This document shows positions 9,107-17,966 of a stretch of 64,000 nt of DNA, piece by piece. Origin of the DNA: an uncultured Eubacteriales bacterium. GTDB taxonomy: Bacteria > Bacillota > Clostridia > Oscillospirales > CAG-272. The first letter of the stretch is position 1, and each line of letters begins with the position of its first letter. The notes under the pieces were generated by a model. That model was not told the origin of the DNA, ran no database searches, and saw only the letters and a list, made by a program, of their open reading frames with translations. The translations under genes were made by a program, and so were the position numbers. The stretch covers positions 1 to 64,000 of the forward strand of contig URAP01000002.1 of the NCBI GenBank assembly GCA_900545935.1. Reading direction: 5' to 3'.

Positions 9107-11023
9107 ATGAGGTTTGATTTTAACAGCTTTTATACAGGAACATGCTTTGATGCACATAAATATCTCGGCGTGCACGCAGAAGCGGGCGGATATATCTTCC
9201 GTGTCTATGCCCCGTCCGCGCGCTCGGTAGCCATCATCGGTGAATGGAGCAATTGGCAGCCCTGTCCTGCGCATCGCGGCGAGGGCGGCGTTTGGGAATA
9301 CTACGACGAGCGTGCCGAGTGCGGAATGATGTATAAATACGCGGTACTCGGAGCGGACGGTGTGCTTCGCGACAAGGCAGACCCGTATGCACGTAGAGCC
9401 GAGCTCGGAGGCGGCGGTGCCTCTATAATATCTGCCGCGCCGAGCTATGAGTGGCAAGACGGAGAGTGGATGTCTGCACGCAGTTCGGGCGAAGGATATA
9501 TGCCGCGCGGCAAGCGTCACACCGATGATAAGCGACATTCACATACCCATGCCGGTATATCGGACGCAGACCGCTCCGCGTGCGATGCAAGTATTGCTAA
9601 GCGCGCTGACGGTCCGATAAATATCTACGAGCTTCACGCCTCCGCATTCAGACGCAAGCCGGACGGCGGACTGTACAATTACGCCGAACTTGCACAGCTG
9701 CTCGTTCCGTATCTCACCGAATGCGGCTACAACTATCTTGAGCTCCTGCCGATTGCCGAATATCCGTGTGACAGCTCGTGGGGATATCAAGCGACCGGAT
9801 TCTTTGCTCCTACCGCACGCTACGGCACGCCCGAGCAGCTGTGTCTCCTCATCGACCGATGCCACGCTGCGGGAATCGGTGTACTGCTTGATTTCGTCCC
9901 GGTACATTTTGCTGTTGACGGCTACGGTCTCGAGCATTTCGACGGAACTGCGCTTTACGAATACCCGAGCGGAGATGTGGGCATCAGCGAATGGGGCAGC
10001 TGCAACTTTATGCATGCACACGGCGATGTGCGGTCATTTCTTTGCTCTGCCGCAGCGAGTTTCTTAGAAGATTTTCATTTTGACGGACTGCGCGTAGATG
10101 CGGTAAGCCGTATAATATATTGGCTCGGCGATCCCGCAAGAGGCATATGCGATGGAGGAGTTACATTTCTGCGAACACTCACCGACGGTCTGCACGCAAG
10201 GTTTCCTCACTGTCTGCTATGTGCAGAGGATTCCACCGCCTATACGGGAGTCACAAAGACTCCGAAAGACGGAGGTCTCGGTTTTGACTACAAATGGGAT
10301 ATGGGCTGGATGCACGACACTCTCGACTACTTCCGCACCGCGCCGGAATACCGCATCCGCGACTATCATCGCCTGACCTTTTCTATGATGTACTACTACG
10401 GCGAGAGCTATATACTTCCGCTCTCGCACGACGAGTCGGTACACGGAAAGGCTACCGTTCTCGGAAAGATGAACGGCGAATATGAAGCAAAATTTCCACA
10501 GGCGCGTGCTATGTACATGTATATGTATATGCACCCCGGTGCAAAGCTGATTTTTATGGGCGGAGAGCTCGGTATGCTTCGCGAATGGAGCGAGGACCGC
10601 GAGATGGATTGGGATATCCTGCACTATCCGCTGCATGACTCGTTTGCGCTGTATATGCGCCGCCTTTCGCACATATATCTCGATTCGCCCGCGCTCTATG
10701 AGCTTGACCGGGATCCTGGCGGCTTTCGCTGGCTCGAGTGTCACGGCGAGGAAAGCTGTGTTTATGTAATAGAACGCAGAGCGCTATCCGGCGACCGCAT
10801 CGTTGCGGCATTCAACTTTTCCGATACACCGACAGCATATCACCTGACGCTACCGCCGGAATATGCCGCCGCGCGTTTTACCCTCCTGCTTTGCTCGGAG
10901 AGCGAATGCTTCAGCGGCTGCGGTAATGAGGGCGGGATAAGGCGATCCGGCTGCAAAGCGGTGCTCTCGCTGCCGTCTTTTTCCGGCACGATGTGGCGGG
11001 TAAAGGGCTGCAAGCAGCTGTGA
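9107..11023 (+). CDS. glgB: 1,4-alpha-glucan branching enzyme (second copy, GH13)
   Basis: The enzyme moves alpha-1,4-glucan segments to alpha-1,6 positions. The 638-residue protein has an N-terminal CBM48-like sandwich (FRVYAPSARSVAIIGEWSNW at 31-50) and a GH13 barrel with all catalytic residues: nucleophile Asp331 (GLRVDAV), acid Glu374 (CAEDST) and Asp442 (LSHDESVHGK). The branching-enzyme signature WGYQATGFFAPTARYG is present at 225-240. A hydrophilic His/Lys/Arg-rich insertion at about 123-170 separates the sandwich from the barrel. The usual DWVPAHF is DFVPVHF here. The ribosome site is weak. It stands alone, far from the glgB of the main glycogen cluster at 57338, so it may have a different substrate length or expression pattern. 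Confidence 0.87.
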   Translation: MRFDFNSFYTGTCFDAHKYLGVHAEAGGYIFRVYAPSARSVAIIGEWSNWQPCPAHRGEGGVWEYYDERAECGMMYKYAVLGADGVLRDKADPYARRAELGGGGASIISAAPSYEWQDGEWMSARSSGEGYMPRGKRHTDDKRHSHTHAGISDADRSACDASIAKRADGPINIYELHASAFRRKPDGGLYNYAELAQLLVPYLTECGYNYLELLPIAEYPCDSSWGYQATGFFAPTARYGTPEQLCLLIDRCHAAGIGVLLDFVPVHFAVDGYGLEHFDGTALYEYPSGDVGISEWGSCNFMHAHGDVRSFLCSAAASFLEDFHFDGLRVDAVSRIIYWLGDPARGICDGGVTFLRTLTDGLHARFPHCLLCAEDSTAYTGVTKTPKDGGLGFDYKWDMGWMHDTLDYFRTAPEYRIRDYHRLTFSMMYYYGESYILPLSHDESVHGKATVLGKMNGEYEAKFPQARAMYMYMYMHPGAKLIFMGGELGMLREWSEDREMDWDILHYPLHDSFALYMRRLSHIYLDSPALYELDRDPGGFRWLECHGEESCVYVIERRALSGDRIVAAFNFSDTPTAYHLTLPPEYAAARFTLLLCSESECFSGCGNEGGIRRSGCKAVLSLPSFSGTMWRVKGCKQL

Positions 11024-11134
11024 CGCACAAATCGAGCGGAATGGTGAACGGTCAAAGGATATACTCCGAAAACAATCAACCTTTACGTTCTTAGAAATGA
11101 AACGGCATTTCCGAGGAACGACCGAGAGAATAAA

Positions 11135-12379
11135 ATGAAAGAATTTACAATAGGCAAAAACGATGCCGGTCAGCGTCTCGACAAATATCTGTCAAAAAGT
11201 CTGCCGCTGCTGCCGCAGTCGCTGATGTACAAGGCAATACGCAAGAAAAAAATAAAGGTGAACCGCGCCAGAGCCGATATATCTCAAAAGCTCTGCGAGG
11301 GAGATACCTTGCAGCTGTTTCTGCCCGATGATCTGCTGTCCGATAACGGAGAAGCGAAAGCCGAGCCGTATCGCACGATAACGCCGCACATAGATATAAT
11401 CTATGAGGATGAAGAGATCATCCTTATCGACAAAAAACCCGGAATGGCTGTACACGGCGGAGACGACAGCGCAGGCGGAGGCAGCCGTATCGATGAGCGC
11501 GACACGCTGATAAACAATGTCCTTGCCTATCTGTGGCGCGAGGGAAAGTATGACCCTGATACAGAGCGGAGCTTTACCCCTGCACTGTGCAACCGCATCG
11601 ACCGCAATACCGGGGGAATAGTTATAGCTGCCAAGACCGCCGAGGCGCTGCGCCGTATAAACGAAGAGATCCGTGCCGGAGAGGTTACAAAGCGTTATCT
11701 GTGTGCAGTTCACGGCTATATGGAAAAAAAGCGCGGACGACTTACCGGTTGGATGGAAAAGGACGCACAGCACGGCATAGTGCATGTTCACTTCGGAGAG
11801 CGAAAAACTCCGAACGGACGCACGATGATAACCGACTACCGAGTGCTCGCGGAGGAGAGAGAGCTGTCGCTGCTTGAGGTAACTCTAATCACCGGCAGAA
11901 CGCATCAGATACGTGCGCAGATGCAGGCTGCGGGGCACCCGCTGCTCGGCGAGGGGAAATACGGCATCAACCGCGAGGATCGCGCACGCGGCTACTCACA
12001 TCAGGCGCTGTATGCATATAAGCTCTCGCTCGAGGGCAAGAAATATGAGATACCCGCCGACCCGGAGCACATTCCCTTTCTTCGCGAATTCAAGGAGTAC
12101 CGCGGAGCATATGAGCCGACAGCAGCTGCCGCAGAGACTGCAGGCCAAGGCAGCATGGATAAGGCATCAAGCGTCAGTCAATCTAAAAGAAGCGTCCGCG
12201 CCGCAGCTGAAACGCACCCGGAAAAGAACTCAAGTTTTAAAGGAAGCGACAATGCCGTGACGCACAAACGCTCCGCCGACAGCAAACGCCGGAAAAACAG
12301 CACACGTTCGAAGTCTGCCGTGCGCTCTAAAACCAAGCAGCAGGCGGCAAAAAGCCGCACAAAGCAAAAACGAGGATAA
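11135..12379 (+). CDS. RluA-family pseudouridine synthase with basic C-terminal tail
   Basis: The N-terminal S4 RNA-binding domain (about 1-65, AGQRLDKYLSKSLPLLPQS) is followed by the RluA catalytic domain. The active-site motif is NRIDRNTGG with catalytic Asp156, close to the usual HRLDRNTSG, and the later RTHQIRAQM motif is intact. It isomerises uridine in rRNA or tRNA; the exact position cannot be told. After about residue 330 the protein has an 80-residue Lys/Arg/Ser-rich tail that looks disordered and RNA-binding. The stop is followed 4 bp later by the lnt start, so the two are probably one transcript. Confidence 0.85.
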   Translation: MKEFTIGKNDAGQRLDKYLSKSLPLLPQSLMYKAIRKKKIKVNRARADISQKLCEGDTLQLFLPDDLLSDNGEAKAEPYRTITPHIDIIYEDEEIILIDKKPGMAVHGGDDSAGGGSRIDERDTLINNVLAYLWREGKYDPDTERSFTPALCNRIDRNTGGIVIAAKTAEALRRINEEIRAGEVTKRYLCAVHGYMEKKRGRLTGWMEKDAQHGIVHVHFGERKTPNGRTMITDYRVLAEERELSLLEVTLITGRTHQIRAQMQAAGHPLLGEGKYGINREDRARGYSHQALYAYKLSLEGKKYEIPADPEHIPFLREFKEYRGAYEPTAAAAETAGQGSMDKASSVSQSKRSVRAAAETHPEKNSSFKGSDNAVTHKRSADSKRRKNSTRSKSAVRSKTKQQAAKSRTKQKRG

Positions 12380-12383
12380 ACCG

Positions 12384-14078
12384 ATGTATCTGATACTCGC
12401 ACTCATATCAGGAATTTTAACGGCACTGCCGCTGAACCTTCCGTCTCTGTTTTTTCTCCCGTATTTTTCGATCTCGATAATCGCATACATAATCTTCACA
12501 CGCGGTTATTTATTCAGACATGCACTGATGTACGCCGTGGGTTATTTCGGTATAGGTTATCTGTTCATCTACGGCATGTACCCGATGGAATATGCATCTG
12601 TATCGCGTCCGACGGCAGCACTTCTCTGCTTTGCCGGCTGGCTCTTGCTCGTACTGCTCTCCGCGCTGCCGCTTGCGCTGTGCGCGCCGATATGCCGCCT
12701 CGCATATCCGCTGTCGGTCAGGCTCGGCGGAGCAGGAGAAGCAATAGCCTTCGCTGCATCCTTTTCGTTCATCGAATGGCTGATCGGACTTTTGCCCATG
12801 CAGTTTCCGCTCGCGCCGCTCGCACTGACACAGACCGATTGTCTGCCGCTCGTTCAGGGCAGCGCTCTGTTCGGCTCACCGTTTGTGGCGTTCATTATCG
12901 TATTCACCGCGTCGATGCTTGCGCTCGGCTTCCGCAGCTTTTCGGAGGCTGAGCTCGGTCAGATGCAGCCCTACGCCGCCGGAGGGCATCGCAGATACAA
13001 AAAGCTCGTTCCCGGCGAAACGGTCAAAGCTAAAAAGGAGCGCAGCAGATGGGCAAAGAAGAACGGCTATGTCGTCGCCGCCACGTTTACCGTTTTGCTC
13101 AGCTATCTATTCGGGCTGATAAACATGGCTGTCGCGGGCGGCAGCGATGAAAGCAAAAAGATCAGTATAATTCAGGCTAATATCGGCACGGCCGAAAAAT
13201 GGGGCGGAACGGCAAGCGAGGATGCGCTCGCGACCTATCTCGAGCTGTCCGCATATTCCTCCGATTCAGACGAACCGGATATTATCGTATGGCCGGAGAC
13301 CGCCGTCAGCGTTGATCTCGGCTACTACGAATCGTATGCAAGAAAGCTCGAAAAATTTTCCGCAGAGAGCGGAAGTACTCTGATAATCGGCGCTTTCTCC
13401 AAGGATACCGATTACGACGAAAATGAAAACCGCATAACCAAGACCTACAATTCGGTCTATGCCGTATCGCCCGACGGTACCATAGGAGAGGAGACGGTAA
13501 GCAAAAAGCACCTCGTCCCGTTCGGCGAATACGTCCCGCTCGGCGGTCTGCTCGAACGTATAATGCCGTCGCTTTCGAAGCTGAATCTCAGCGGAACCGA
13601 GCTTACCTCCGGCAGCGACAGCAGCTCTATACCGACAGATGAAGGCACCGTCGGCGTGCTCGTTTGCTGCGATTCGCTCTACTCCTCAGAAGCAAGACGT
13701 GCGGCTCAAAACGGCAAGGTTCTGTTCATACTCTCAAACGACTCATGGTACGGTGAGTCAGGCTCCGAGATGCTCCTCCGCAGCGCCGTGCTCCGCGCTG
13801 TCGAGACCGGCAGATACACCGTTCGTTCTGCATCTACCGGAATATCTGCATTCATCTCTCCGTCCGGCGCTATACTCGACTCGATAGAATACGGCGGCGA
13901 GGGCTATATCACCGCCGATATAGGAATGTGCTCTGGCAGCACCGTTGCCTCGCTCACGCACGACGCATTTTCTGTAATTTGCGGATTGTTCTTACTCTCC
14001 GGTACGGTAATGAACGCCGTTCTCTACCGCAGAGAAAAGCAAGCAGAGCGCAAAGAAACCGGAGAAGCAGATAGATAA
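12384..14078 (+). CDS. lnt: Apolipoprotein N-acyltransferase
   Basis: Lnt transfers a third acyl chain to the N-terminal Cys of lipoproteins at the outer face of the cytoplasmic membrane. The 564-residue protein has several N-terminal hydrophobic helices, a nitrilase-type domain with the full triad Glu305 (WPETA), Lys374 (KKHLVPFGEYVP) and Cys428 (VLVCCDSLY), and a last hydrophobic helix near the C-terminus. SNDSWYG and RAVETGRYTVRS are further family motifs. Lnt is best known from Gram-negative bacteria, so its presence in this clostridial context is notable. Possible substrates in the window are the lipoproteins at 22599 and 40865. The start lies 4 bp after the pseudouridine synthase gene. 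Confidence 0.85.
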   Translation: MYLILALISGILTALPLNLPSLFFLPYFSISIIAYIIFTRGYLFRHALMYAVGYFGIGYLFIYGMYPMEYASVSRPTAALLCFAGWLLLVLLSALPLALCAPICRLAYPLSVRLGGAGEAIAFAASFSFIEWLIGLLPMQFPLAPLALTQTDCLPLVQGSALFGSPFVAFIIVFTASMLALGFRSFSEAELGQMQPYAAGGHRRYKKLVPGETVKAKKERSRWAKKNGYVVAATFTVLLSYLFGLINMAVAGGSDESKKISIIQANIGTAEKWGGTASEDALATYLELSAYSSDSDEPDIIVWPETAVSVDLGYYESYARKLEKFSAESGSTLIIGAFSKDTDYDENENRITKTYNSVYAVSPDGTIGEETVSKKHLVPFGEYVPLGGLLERIMPSLSKLNLSGTELTSGSDSSSIPTDEGTVGVLVCCDSLYSSEARRAAQNGKVLFILSNDSWYGESGSEMLLRSAVLRAVETGRYTVRSASTGISAFISPSGAILDSIEYGGEGYITADIGMCSGSTVASLTHDAFSVICGLFLLSGTVMNAVLYRREKQAERKETGEADR

Positions 14079-14138
14079 TTATACCGAGCCGCCCATGAAC
14101 GTGCGGCAGGCTGTGCGATTTCTTTTAACAGTTCCGCC

Positions 14139-14167
14139 TTGATTTGTTTTACGTATTAATATATAAT
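14139..14167 (+). promoter_or_regulatory. SigA-type promoter of the small membrane protein/phosphopantetheinyl transferase unit
   Basis: TTGATT at 14139-14144 and TATAAT at 14162-14167 with a 17-bp spacer, about 35 bp before the GTG start at 14204. Confidence 0.78.
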
Positions 14168-14203
14168 TATTCCGACACAGTAATGTAATGTGAGGTACCA
14201 AAA

Positions 14204-14431
14204 GTGGCAGATAAGCAAAGCATATATACACCTAAAACAGCTCCCGTAAAAAAAAGACAAAAAAGGACTCCGGTATCAAGAATAGTCGCACTGATAATGG
14301 CTGTTCTTATGATTCTCGGCGGCGCGGTCAGCACACTGTACTACCTTTTCGGCCAGGCGAAGCTCGCACCGATGCCGATAGCTGCCGCATCGGTGACGGC
14401 TGTCTCCGCACGCTATGACCGTGCAGAATAA
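14204..14431 (+). CDS. Small single-pass membrane protein, unknown function
   Basis: This 75-residue protein starts with GTG behind TGAGGT and a good promoter. A basic N-terminal stretch (KKRQKRTP) precedes one hydrophobic helix at about residues 27-50, giving an N-in orientation, then a short outside tail. I recognise no family. The gene end overlaps one possible start of the next gene (14415) in another frame, which suggests coupled expression. The promoter, ribosome site and membrane topology support a real gene. Confidence 0.55.
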   Translation: MADKQSIYTPKTAPVKKRQKRTPVSRIVALIMAVLMILGGAVSTLYYLFGQAKLAPMPIAAASVTAVSARYDRAE

Positions 14432-14498
14432 CACCGACGGCTCAATAGAAAAACGGGCTGGGAGCATCTCATGCAACGGCGCATCCGACCGGAGCATA

Positions 14499-15218
14499 AT
14501 GCAAAAGCCCGGAGAGCCCGTTATATGTCTCGTAGATGCTGCTCCGCTGCTCGATGATCCTGAGCTTTCAGTCCGACTCACTGCCGGAATATCGGAGGCA
14601 CGGCGAGCAAAGTATAATGCGCTCTCCGCACCGAAAGACCGTGCTCTATCCCTTGCGGCGTCGCTCGCGCTCGACTGTGTGCTGCACACTGCTGCGGGAA
14701 TGCGTGAAAAGGACGGCGCCGTAACATATTCACAGCTCGGCGCTCCTACGCTGTCGGGCAAGTATATTTCATTATCGCACAGCGGAATGCTTGCGGGAGC
14801 CGCGCTCTCAACAGCCCCCTGCGGACTTGATATCGAGCAGCCACGCTATTTGCCGCACAAGCGAATGCTTGCCCTGTCGGAGCGTTTCTTTTCCGAGAAC
14901 GACGCAGAGACCGTCAGAACGGCGGACAGCATAGCAGATGCTTTTTTCAGAATTTGGACATGTCGTGAGGCGTTTATGAAGCTGACAGGCAACGGCTTTT
15001 CCATGCCGCGTGACAGCTTCTGTATTGACGGCAATGCCGCGGTATCGGGCGAAAAAATTTATCCGATACGCACCTATATAAAAAGAGGATATTACATCTC
15101 GGTCTGCTCAACAAGCACTCTGACCGCTCAGCTCCCCGAGCCTATCGACCCGAGAACTCTCGGTCGGTTTTGCCGTGCATCGGCGGGGATATCTGTGCAT
15201 TCCGATGGTTTAAACTAA
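14499..15218 (+). CDS. 4'-phosphopantetheinyl transferase superfamily protein
   Basis: The enzyme would attach 4'-phosphopantetheine from CoA to a carrier-protein Ser. The Sfp-type signatures are clear: the ISLSHSG segment, then GLDIEQPR with the Mg-binding Asp/Glu, and FFRIWTCREAFMKLTG matching the usual W-(T/C)-x-(K/R)-E-A-x-x-K. I chose the ATG at 14499 because GGAG precedes it; an in-frame ATG at 14415 would add 28 poorly conserved residues and overlap the upstream gene. The product is 239 residues, normal for this family. No polyketide or peptide synthetase is in the window, so the target may be the fatty-acid carrier protein or a distant synthetase. Confidence 0.82.
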   Translation: MQKPGEPVICLVDAAPLLDDPELSVRLTAGISEARRAKYNALSAPKDRALSLAASLALDCVLHTAAGMREKDGAVTYSQLGAPTLSGKYISLSHSGMLAGAALSTAPCGLDIEQPRYLPHKRMLALSERFFSENDAETVRTADSIADAFFRIWTCREAFMKLTGNGFSMPRDSFCIDGNAAVSGEKIYPIRTYIKRGYYISVCSTSTLTAQLPEPIDPRTLGRFCRASAGISVHSDGLN

Positions 15219-15302
15219 CATCCGAAATGCACATTTCGGTAAACAACATCCGCAATCTCTATTCAAACGATTATTACGAAGATCCGAGGTCGACACCCGA
15301 AT

Positions 15303-15839
15303 ATGACAAAAAAACTCACGCGTCGCCGAGGCGCGCTCTCATTTTTCATTCCCGATCTATATGTACACGATATCGCCGCGATAGACACTGAAATGCTCGT
15401 CGATAGCGGCATTCGATTCGTTATATCGGATATCGACAATACGCTCGCACCCTACGAAAGTCCGACACCGCCCGAGGCGGCGCTCGATTTTTATGCAAGG
15501 CTCGAAGCGGCGGGAATAAAGCTCGCATTCGTCTCGAATAACAAGGCGGCGCGGGTGGATCTATATAACGGTCAGACACATTACCCGGCGATATCAAAGG
15601 CGGGAAAGCCGAAAAAAACCGCTCTTATCAGTCTGATGGAGCAGGTTGGCGCATCATCCGACGAAACGATGATGCTCGGAGATCAAATATTTACCGATGT
15701 CTGTGCGGGACGCGGAGCGGGCGTTCGCTGCATACTCGTCGACCCGATAAAGGACAGAAAGGATATCGGAACACGCCTGAAACGCGTCGGTGAGATACCC
15801 CTGAAGCATCTATACAAGAGGAAGGAAAACAAGACATGA
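15303..15839 (+). CDS. yqeG: YqeG-family HAD phosphatase
   Basis: This 178-residue HAD subfamily IIIA protein carries motif I ISDIDNTLAPYE, motif II in FVSNN, a Lys in KAGKPKK and motif IV MLGDQIFTDV, the layout of YqeG-type phosphatases. The substrate is not settled; related proteins act on phosphorylated lipids or nucleotides. The N-terminal ALSFFIPDLYVHDI segment is typical of the family. Its stop overlaps the start of the following TIM-barrel gene by 4 bp (ATGA), so they are translationally coupled. Confidence 0.85.
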   Translation: MTKKLTRRRGALSFFIPDLYVHDIAAIDTEMLVDSGIRFVISDIDNTLAPYESPTPPEAALDFYARLEAAGIKLAFVSNNKAARVDLYNGQTHYPAISKAGKPKKTALISLMEQVGASSDETMMLGDQIFTDVCAGRGAGVRCILVDPIKDRKDIGTRLKRVGEIPLKHLYKRKENKT

Positions 15840-16702
15840 ATAAAAAAGCGACCTTCGGCCCGGCAGGAAACTCGCTCAGCTTTGCGGCTGCGGGCGGAAA
15901 AAGCACGCTCCAAGCTCCCGCATTTGTAGCCTCACTCGGGCTTGACAGATACGAATATCAGGGCGGAAACGGCATTCGCGGAAGCGAAGAGGGCTTTAGA
16001 AAGCTCGGAGAAGCGGCGCGTGCAAACGGCATCGCACTATCGGTGCATGCGCCGTACTATATCTCGCTCTCGGGCGTTGATCCCGAAAAGCGTCTGCACA
16101 GTATCGTATATATCCAACAGAGCGTTGATGCTGCTGCTGCAATGGGTGCGGATATAATCGTCGTTCATGCGGGCAGCGCCGCCAAAATATCGCGTGATGA
16201 GGCTATGAGGCTCGCCGCCGACACGCTGTATAAAGCGCTTGAGACAGTAAACAATCCCGCAGGAGTTCGCATAGGTGTCGAAACGATGGGAAAGCTGAAT
16301 CAGCTCGGCACGATAGAAGAGGTCATAGAGCTGTGCAAGCTCGGCGGGACACTCTCCCCCGTTGTCGATTTCGGACACGTCAACTGTCGCGAGCTCGGCG
16401 CTGCATTCAAAACAAAGGACGACTACCGTCGGGTCTTCGATCGCATCGGCGAGACGCTCGGTGACAGCTATGCCCGCGATCTGCACTGCCATTTTTCAAA
16501 GATAGAGTACACCGATAAGGGCGAGAAGAAGCATCTCACCTTTAAGGATGATAAATTCGGTCCTCCCTACGAGCCGTTTGCCGAGGCGATAGCCGAATAC
16601 GGACTGACGCCGAGCATAGTATGCGAGTCCGACGGCACGCAGGCCGAGGATGCGCTCGCGCTGAAAACGCTCACCGAGCAGCTCTTGGGCACAAATCCAT
16701 AA
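15836..16702 (+). CDS. Endonuclease IV-like / xylose isomerase-like TIM-barrel protein
   Basis: The 288-residue sequence has the AP-endonuclease-2 TIM-barrel pattern: SVHAPYYISL (metal His), IIVVHAG, VRIGVETMG (Glu ligand), VVDFGHVNCRE (Asp/His ligands), LHCHFSKIEY and a C-terminal SIVCESDG. All expected metal-binding contexts of the Nfo fold are visible. Proteins of this exact type in clostridia are annotated either as deoxyribonuclease IV or as sugar-phosphate isomerases; the sequence alone does not separate the two. It is coupled to yqeG and lies before the peptidase/EF-P genes. Confidence 0.8.
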   Translation: MNKKATFGPAGNSLSFAAAGGKSTLQAPAFVASLGLDRYEYQGGNGIRGSEEGFRKLGEAARANGIALSVHAPYYISLSGVDPEKRLHSIVYIQQSVDAAAAMGADIIVVHAGSAAKISRDEAMRLAADTLYKALETVNNPAGVRIGVETMGKLNQLGTIEEVIELCKLGGTLSPVVDFGHVNCRELGAAFKTKDDYRRVFDRIGETLGDSYARDLHCHFSKIEYTDKGEKKHLTFKDDKFGPPYEPFAEAIAEYGLTPSIVCESDGTQAEDALALKTLTEQLLGTNP

Positions 16703-16751
16703 AACGGCGGGGCTGCACTGCGAAAAAGTACACAAGCAAGAGGTGAAAAGT

Positions 16752-17834
16752 GTGAATAATAAGCTGACGGAAGAAAAGGTCGGGCGCGCAGAGGCGCTTG
16801 TAGATAAGGGCGAGGCACTGATACTGACCTGTCCCGAAAATATCCGGTATCTCTGCGGCTTTGAATATACCGACGGTTATGCGATCATCATGCATGACCG
16901 CTCCGTAGTATTTGCGGATTCGCGGTATATTGAGGCGGCGCGCGCGAAAATCGCACAGCCGCTCGAGACCGTACTGCTCGACCGCGGCCTCGGAACCGCT
17001 GAGCCTATTCTGCGTGACGGCAAGGTGAAGCGACTTTTTTATGAGGATATATACATGACCTGCGCCGAGCTTGAGCGTTGGAAAAAGCAGTACCCCGCCT
17101 GCACATTTGAGCCGATACGCGGCAGCTTCGATGCTCTGCGCGAGGTAAAAACACCGGATGAGGTCGCACTTATCGAGAGCGCTCAGCGCATAGCCGAGCG
17201 GGCATTTGACCATATACTCGAGTTCATCTCGCCGGAGCGAACGGAGACCGATGTGGCGCTCGAACTTGACTTTTTTATGCGCCGCAGCGGTGCTGACGGC
17301 ATCGCCTTTCAGACGATAGCTGTGTCGGGCAGTGCTTCGTCGCTCCCGCACGGAGTACCGAGAAACATCCCGCTCGAGCACGGCTTTCTGACAATGGATT
17401 ACGGTGCCGAGGTCGGCGGATATCGCTCCGACATGACACGTACGGTATGTATCGGCCGCGCAGATGAAGAAATGCGCACAATCTACGGCACCGTACTGCG
17501 TGCACAGCTTGCGGCTGAGAGCGCTCTGCGCGCCGGAATGCTGTGCAGCGAGGCTGACGGTATCGCGCGGAAGATAATAGACGATGCGGGATACGGAAAA
17601 TGCTTCGGTCACAGTCTCGGTCATGGAGTAGGTCTCTTTATACACGAGGCACCGAATCTTTCGCCGCATGCGGGCGAGCGCAGACTGCATCCGGGCAACA
17701 TCGTAACGGTCGAGCCCGGCATATACATCGAGGGTCGCTGCGGCATACGCATAGAGGATATGGCACTTATAGAGGAGGGCGGCGCACGCATACTCACGAG
17801 CTGTCCGAAGGAGCTTATTGAGCTCTGTGTATAG
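16752..17834 (+). CDS. pepP: M24-family Xaa-Pro aminopeptidase
   Basis: The protein removes N-terminal residues preceding proline, using two divalent metals in the pita-bread fold. The ligands are visible in MDYGAEVGGYRSDMTRT (two Asp), GHSLGHGVGLFIHE (His) and VTVEPGIYIEG plus GIRIEDM (two Glu). An N-terminal creatinase-like domain covers about residues 1-125. The GTG at 16752 is chosen because AAGAGGTG (16739-16746) lies at correct distance; an in-frame GTG at 16743 overlaps that site. It sits just upstream of efp, a common neighbourhood in clostridia. The window gives no separate promoter for it. Confidence 0.9.
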   Translation: MNNKLTEEKVGRAEALVDKGEALILTCPENIRYLCGFEYTDGYAIIMHDRSVVFADSRYIEAARAKIAQPLETVLLDRGLGTAEPILRDGKVKRLFYEDIYMTCAELERWKKQYPACTFEPIRGSFDALREVKTPDEVALIESAQRIAERAFDHILEFISPERTETDVALELDFFMRRSGADGIAFQTIAVSGSASSLPHGVPRNIPLEHGFLTMDYGAEVGGYRSDMTRTVCIGRADEEMRTIYGTVLRAQLAAESALRAGMLCSEADGIARKIIDDAGYGKCFGHSLGHGVGLFIHEAPNLSPHAGERRLHPGNIVTVEPGIYIEGRCGIRIEDMALIEEGGARILTSCPKELIELCV

Positions 17835-17879
17835 ATAATCGGCTGCGACGGAAGCAGAGCAGACATAAGTAGTTTGCTA

Positions 17880-17908
17880 TTGACAAAAAGTCGCAGAGAT
17901 GTTATAAT
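17880..17908 (+). promoter_or_regulatory. SigA-type promoter of efp
   Basis: TTGACA at 17880-17885 and TATAAT at 17903-17908 with a 17-bp spacer, a perfect consensus match that fits the high expression expected for EF-P. Confidence 0.9.
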
Positions 17909-17966
17909 TACTTGAATTTAAAAGTTCGTTATTTTCATTCTTACATTTAATCGGAGGAAAAATTAT

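Noticed and set aside
16671..17690. Minus-strand 339-codon open frame antisense to pepP
   Set aside because: Shadow of a clear M24 peptidase; Cys/His/Arg-rich with no motif.
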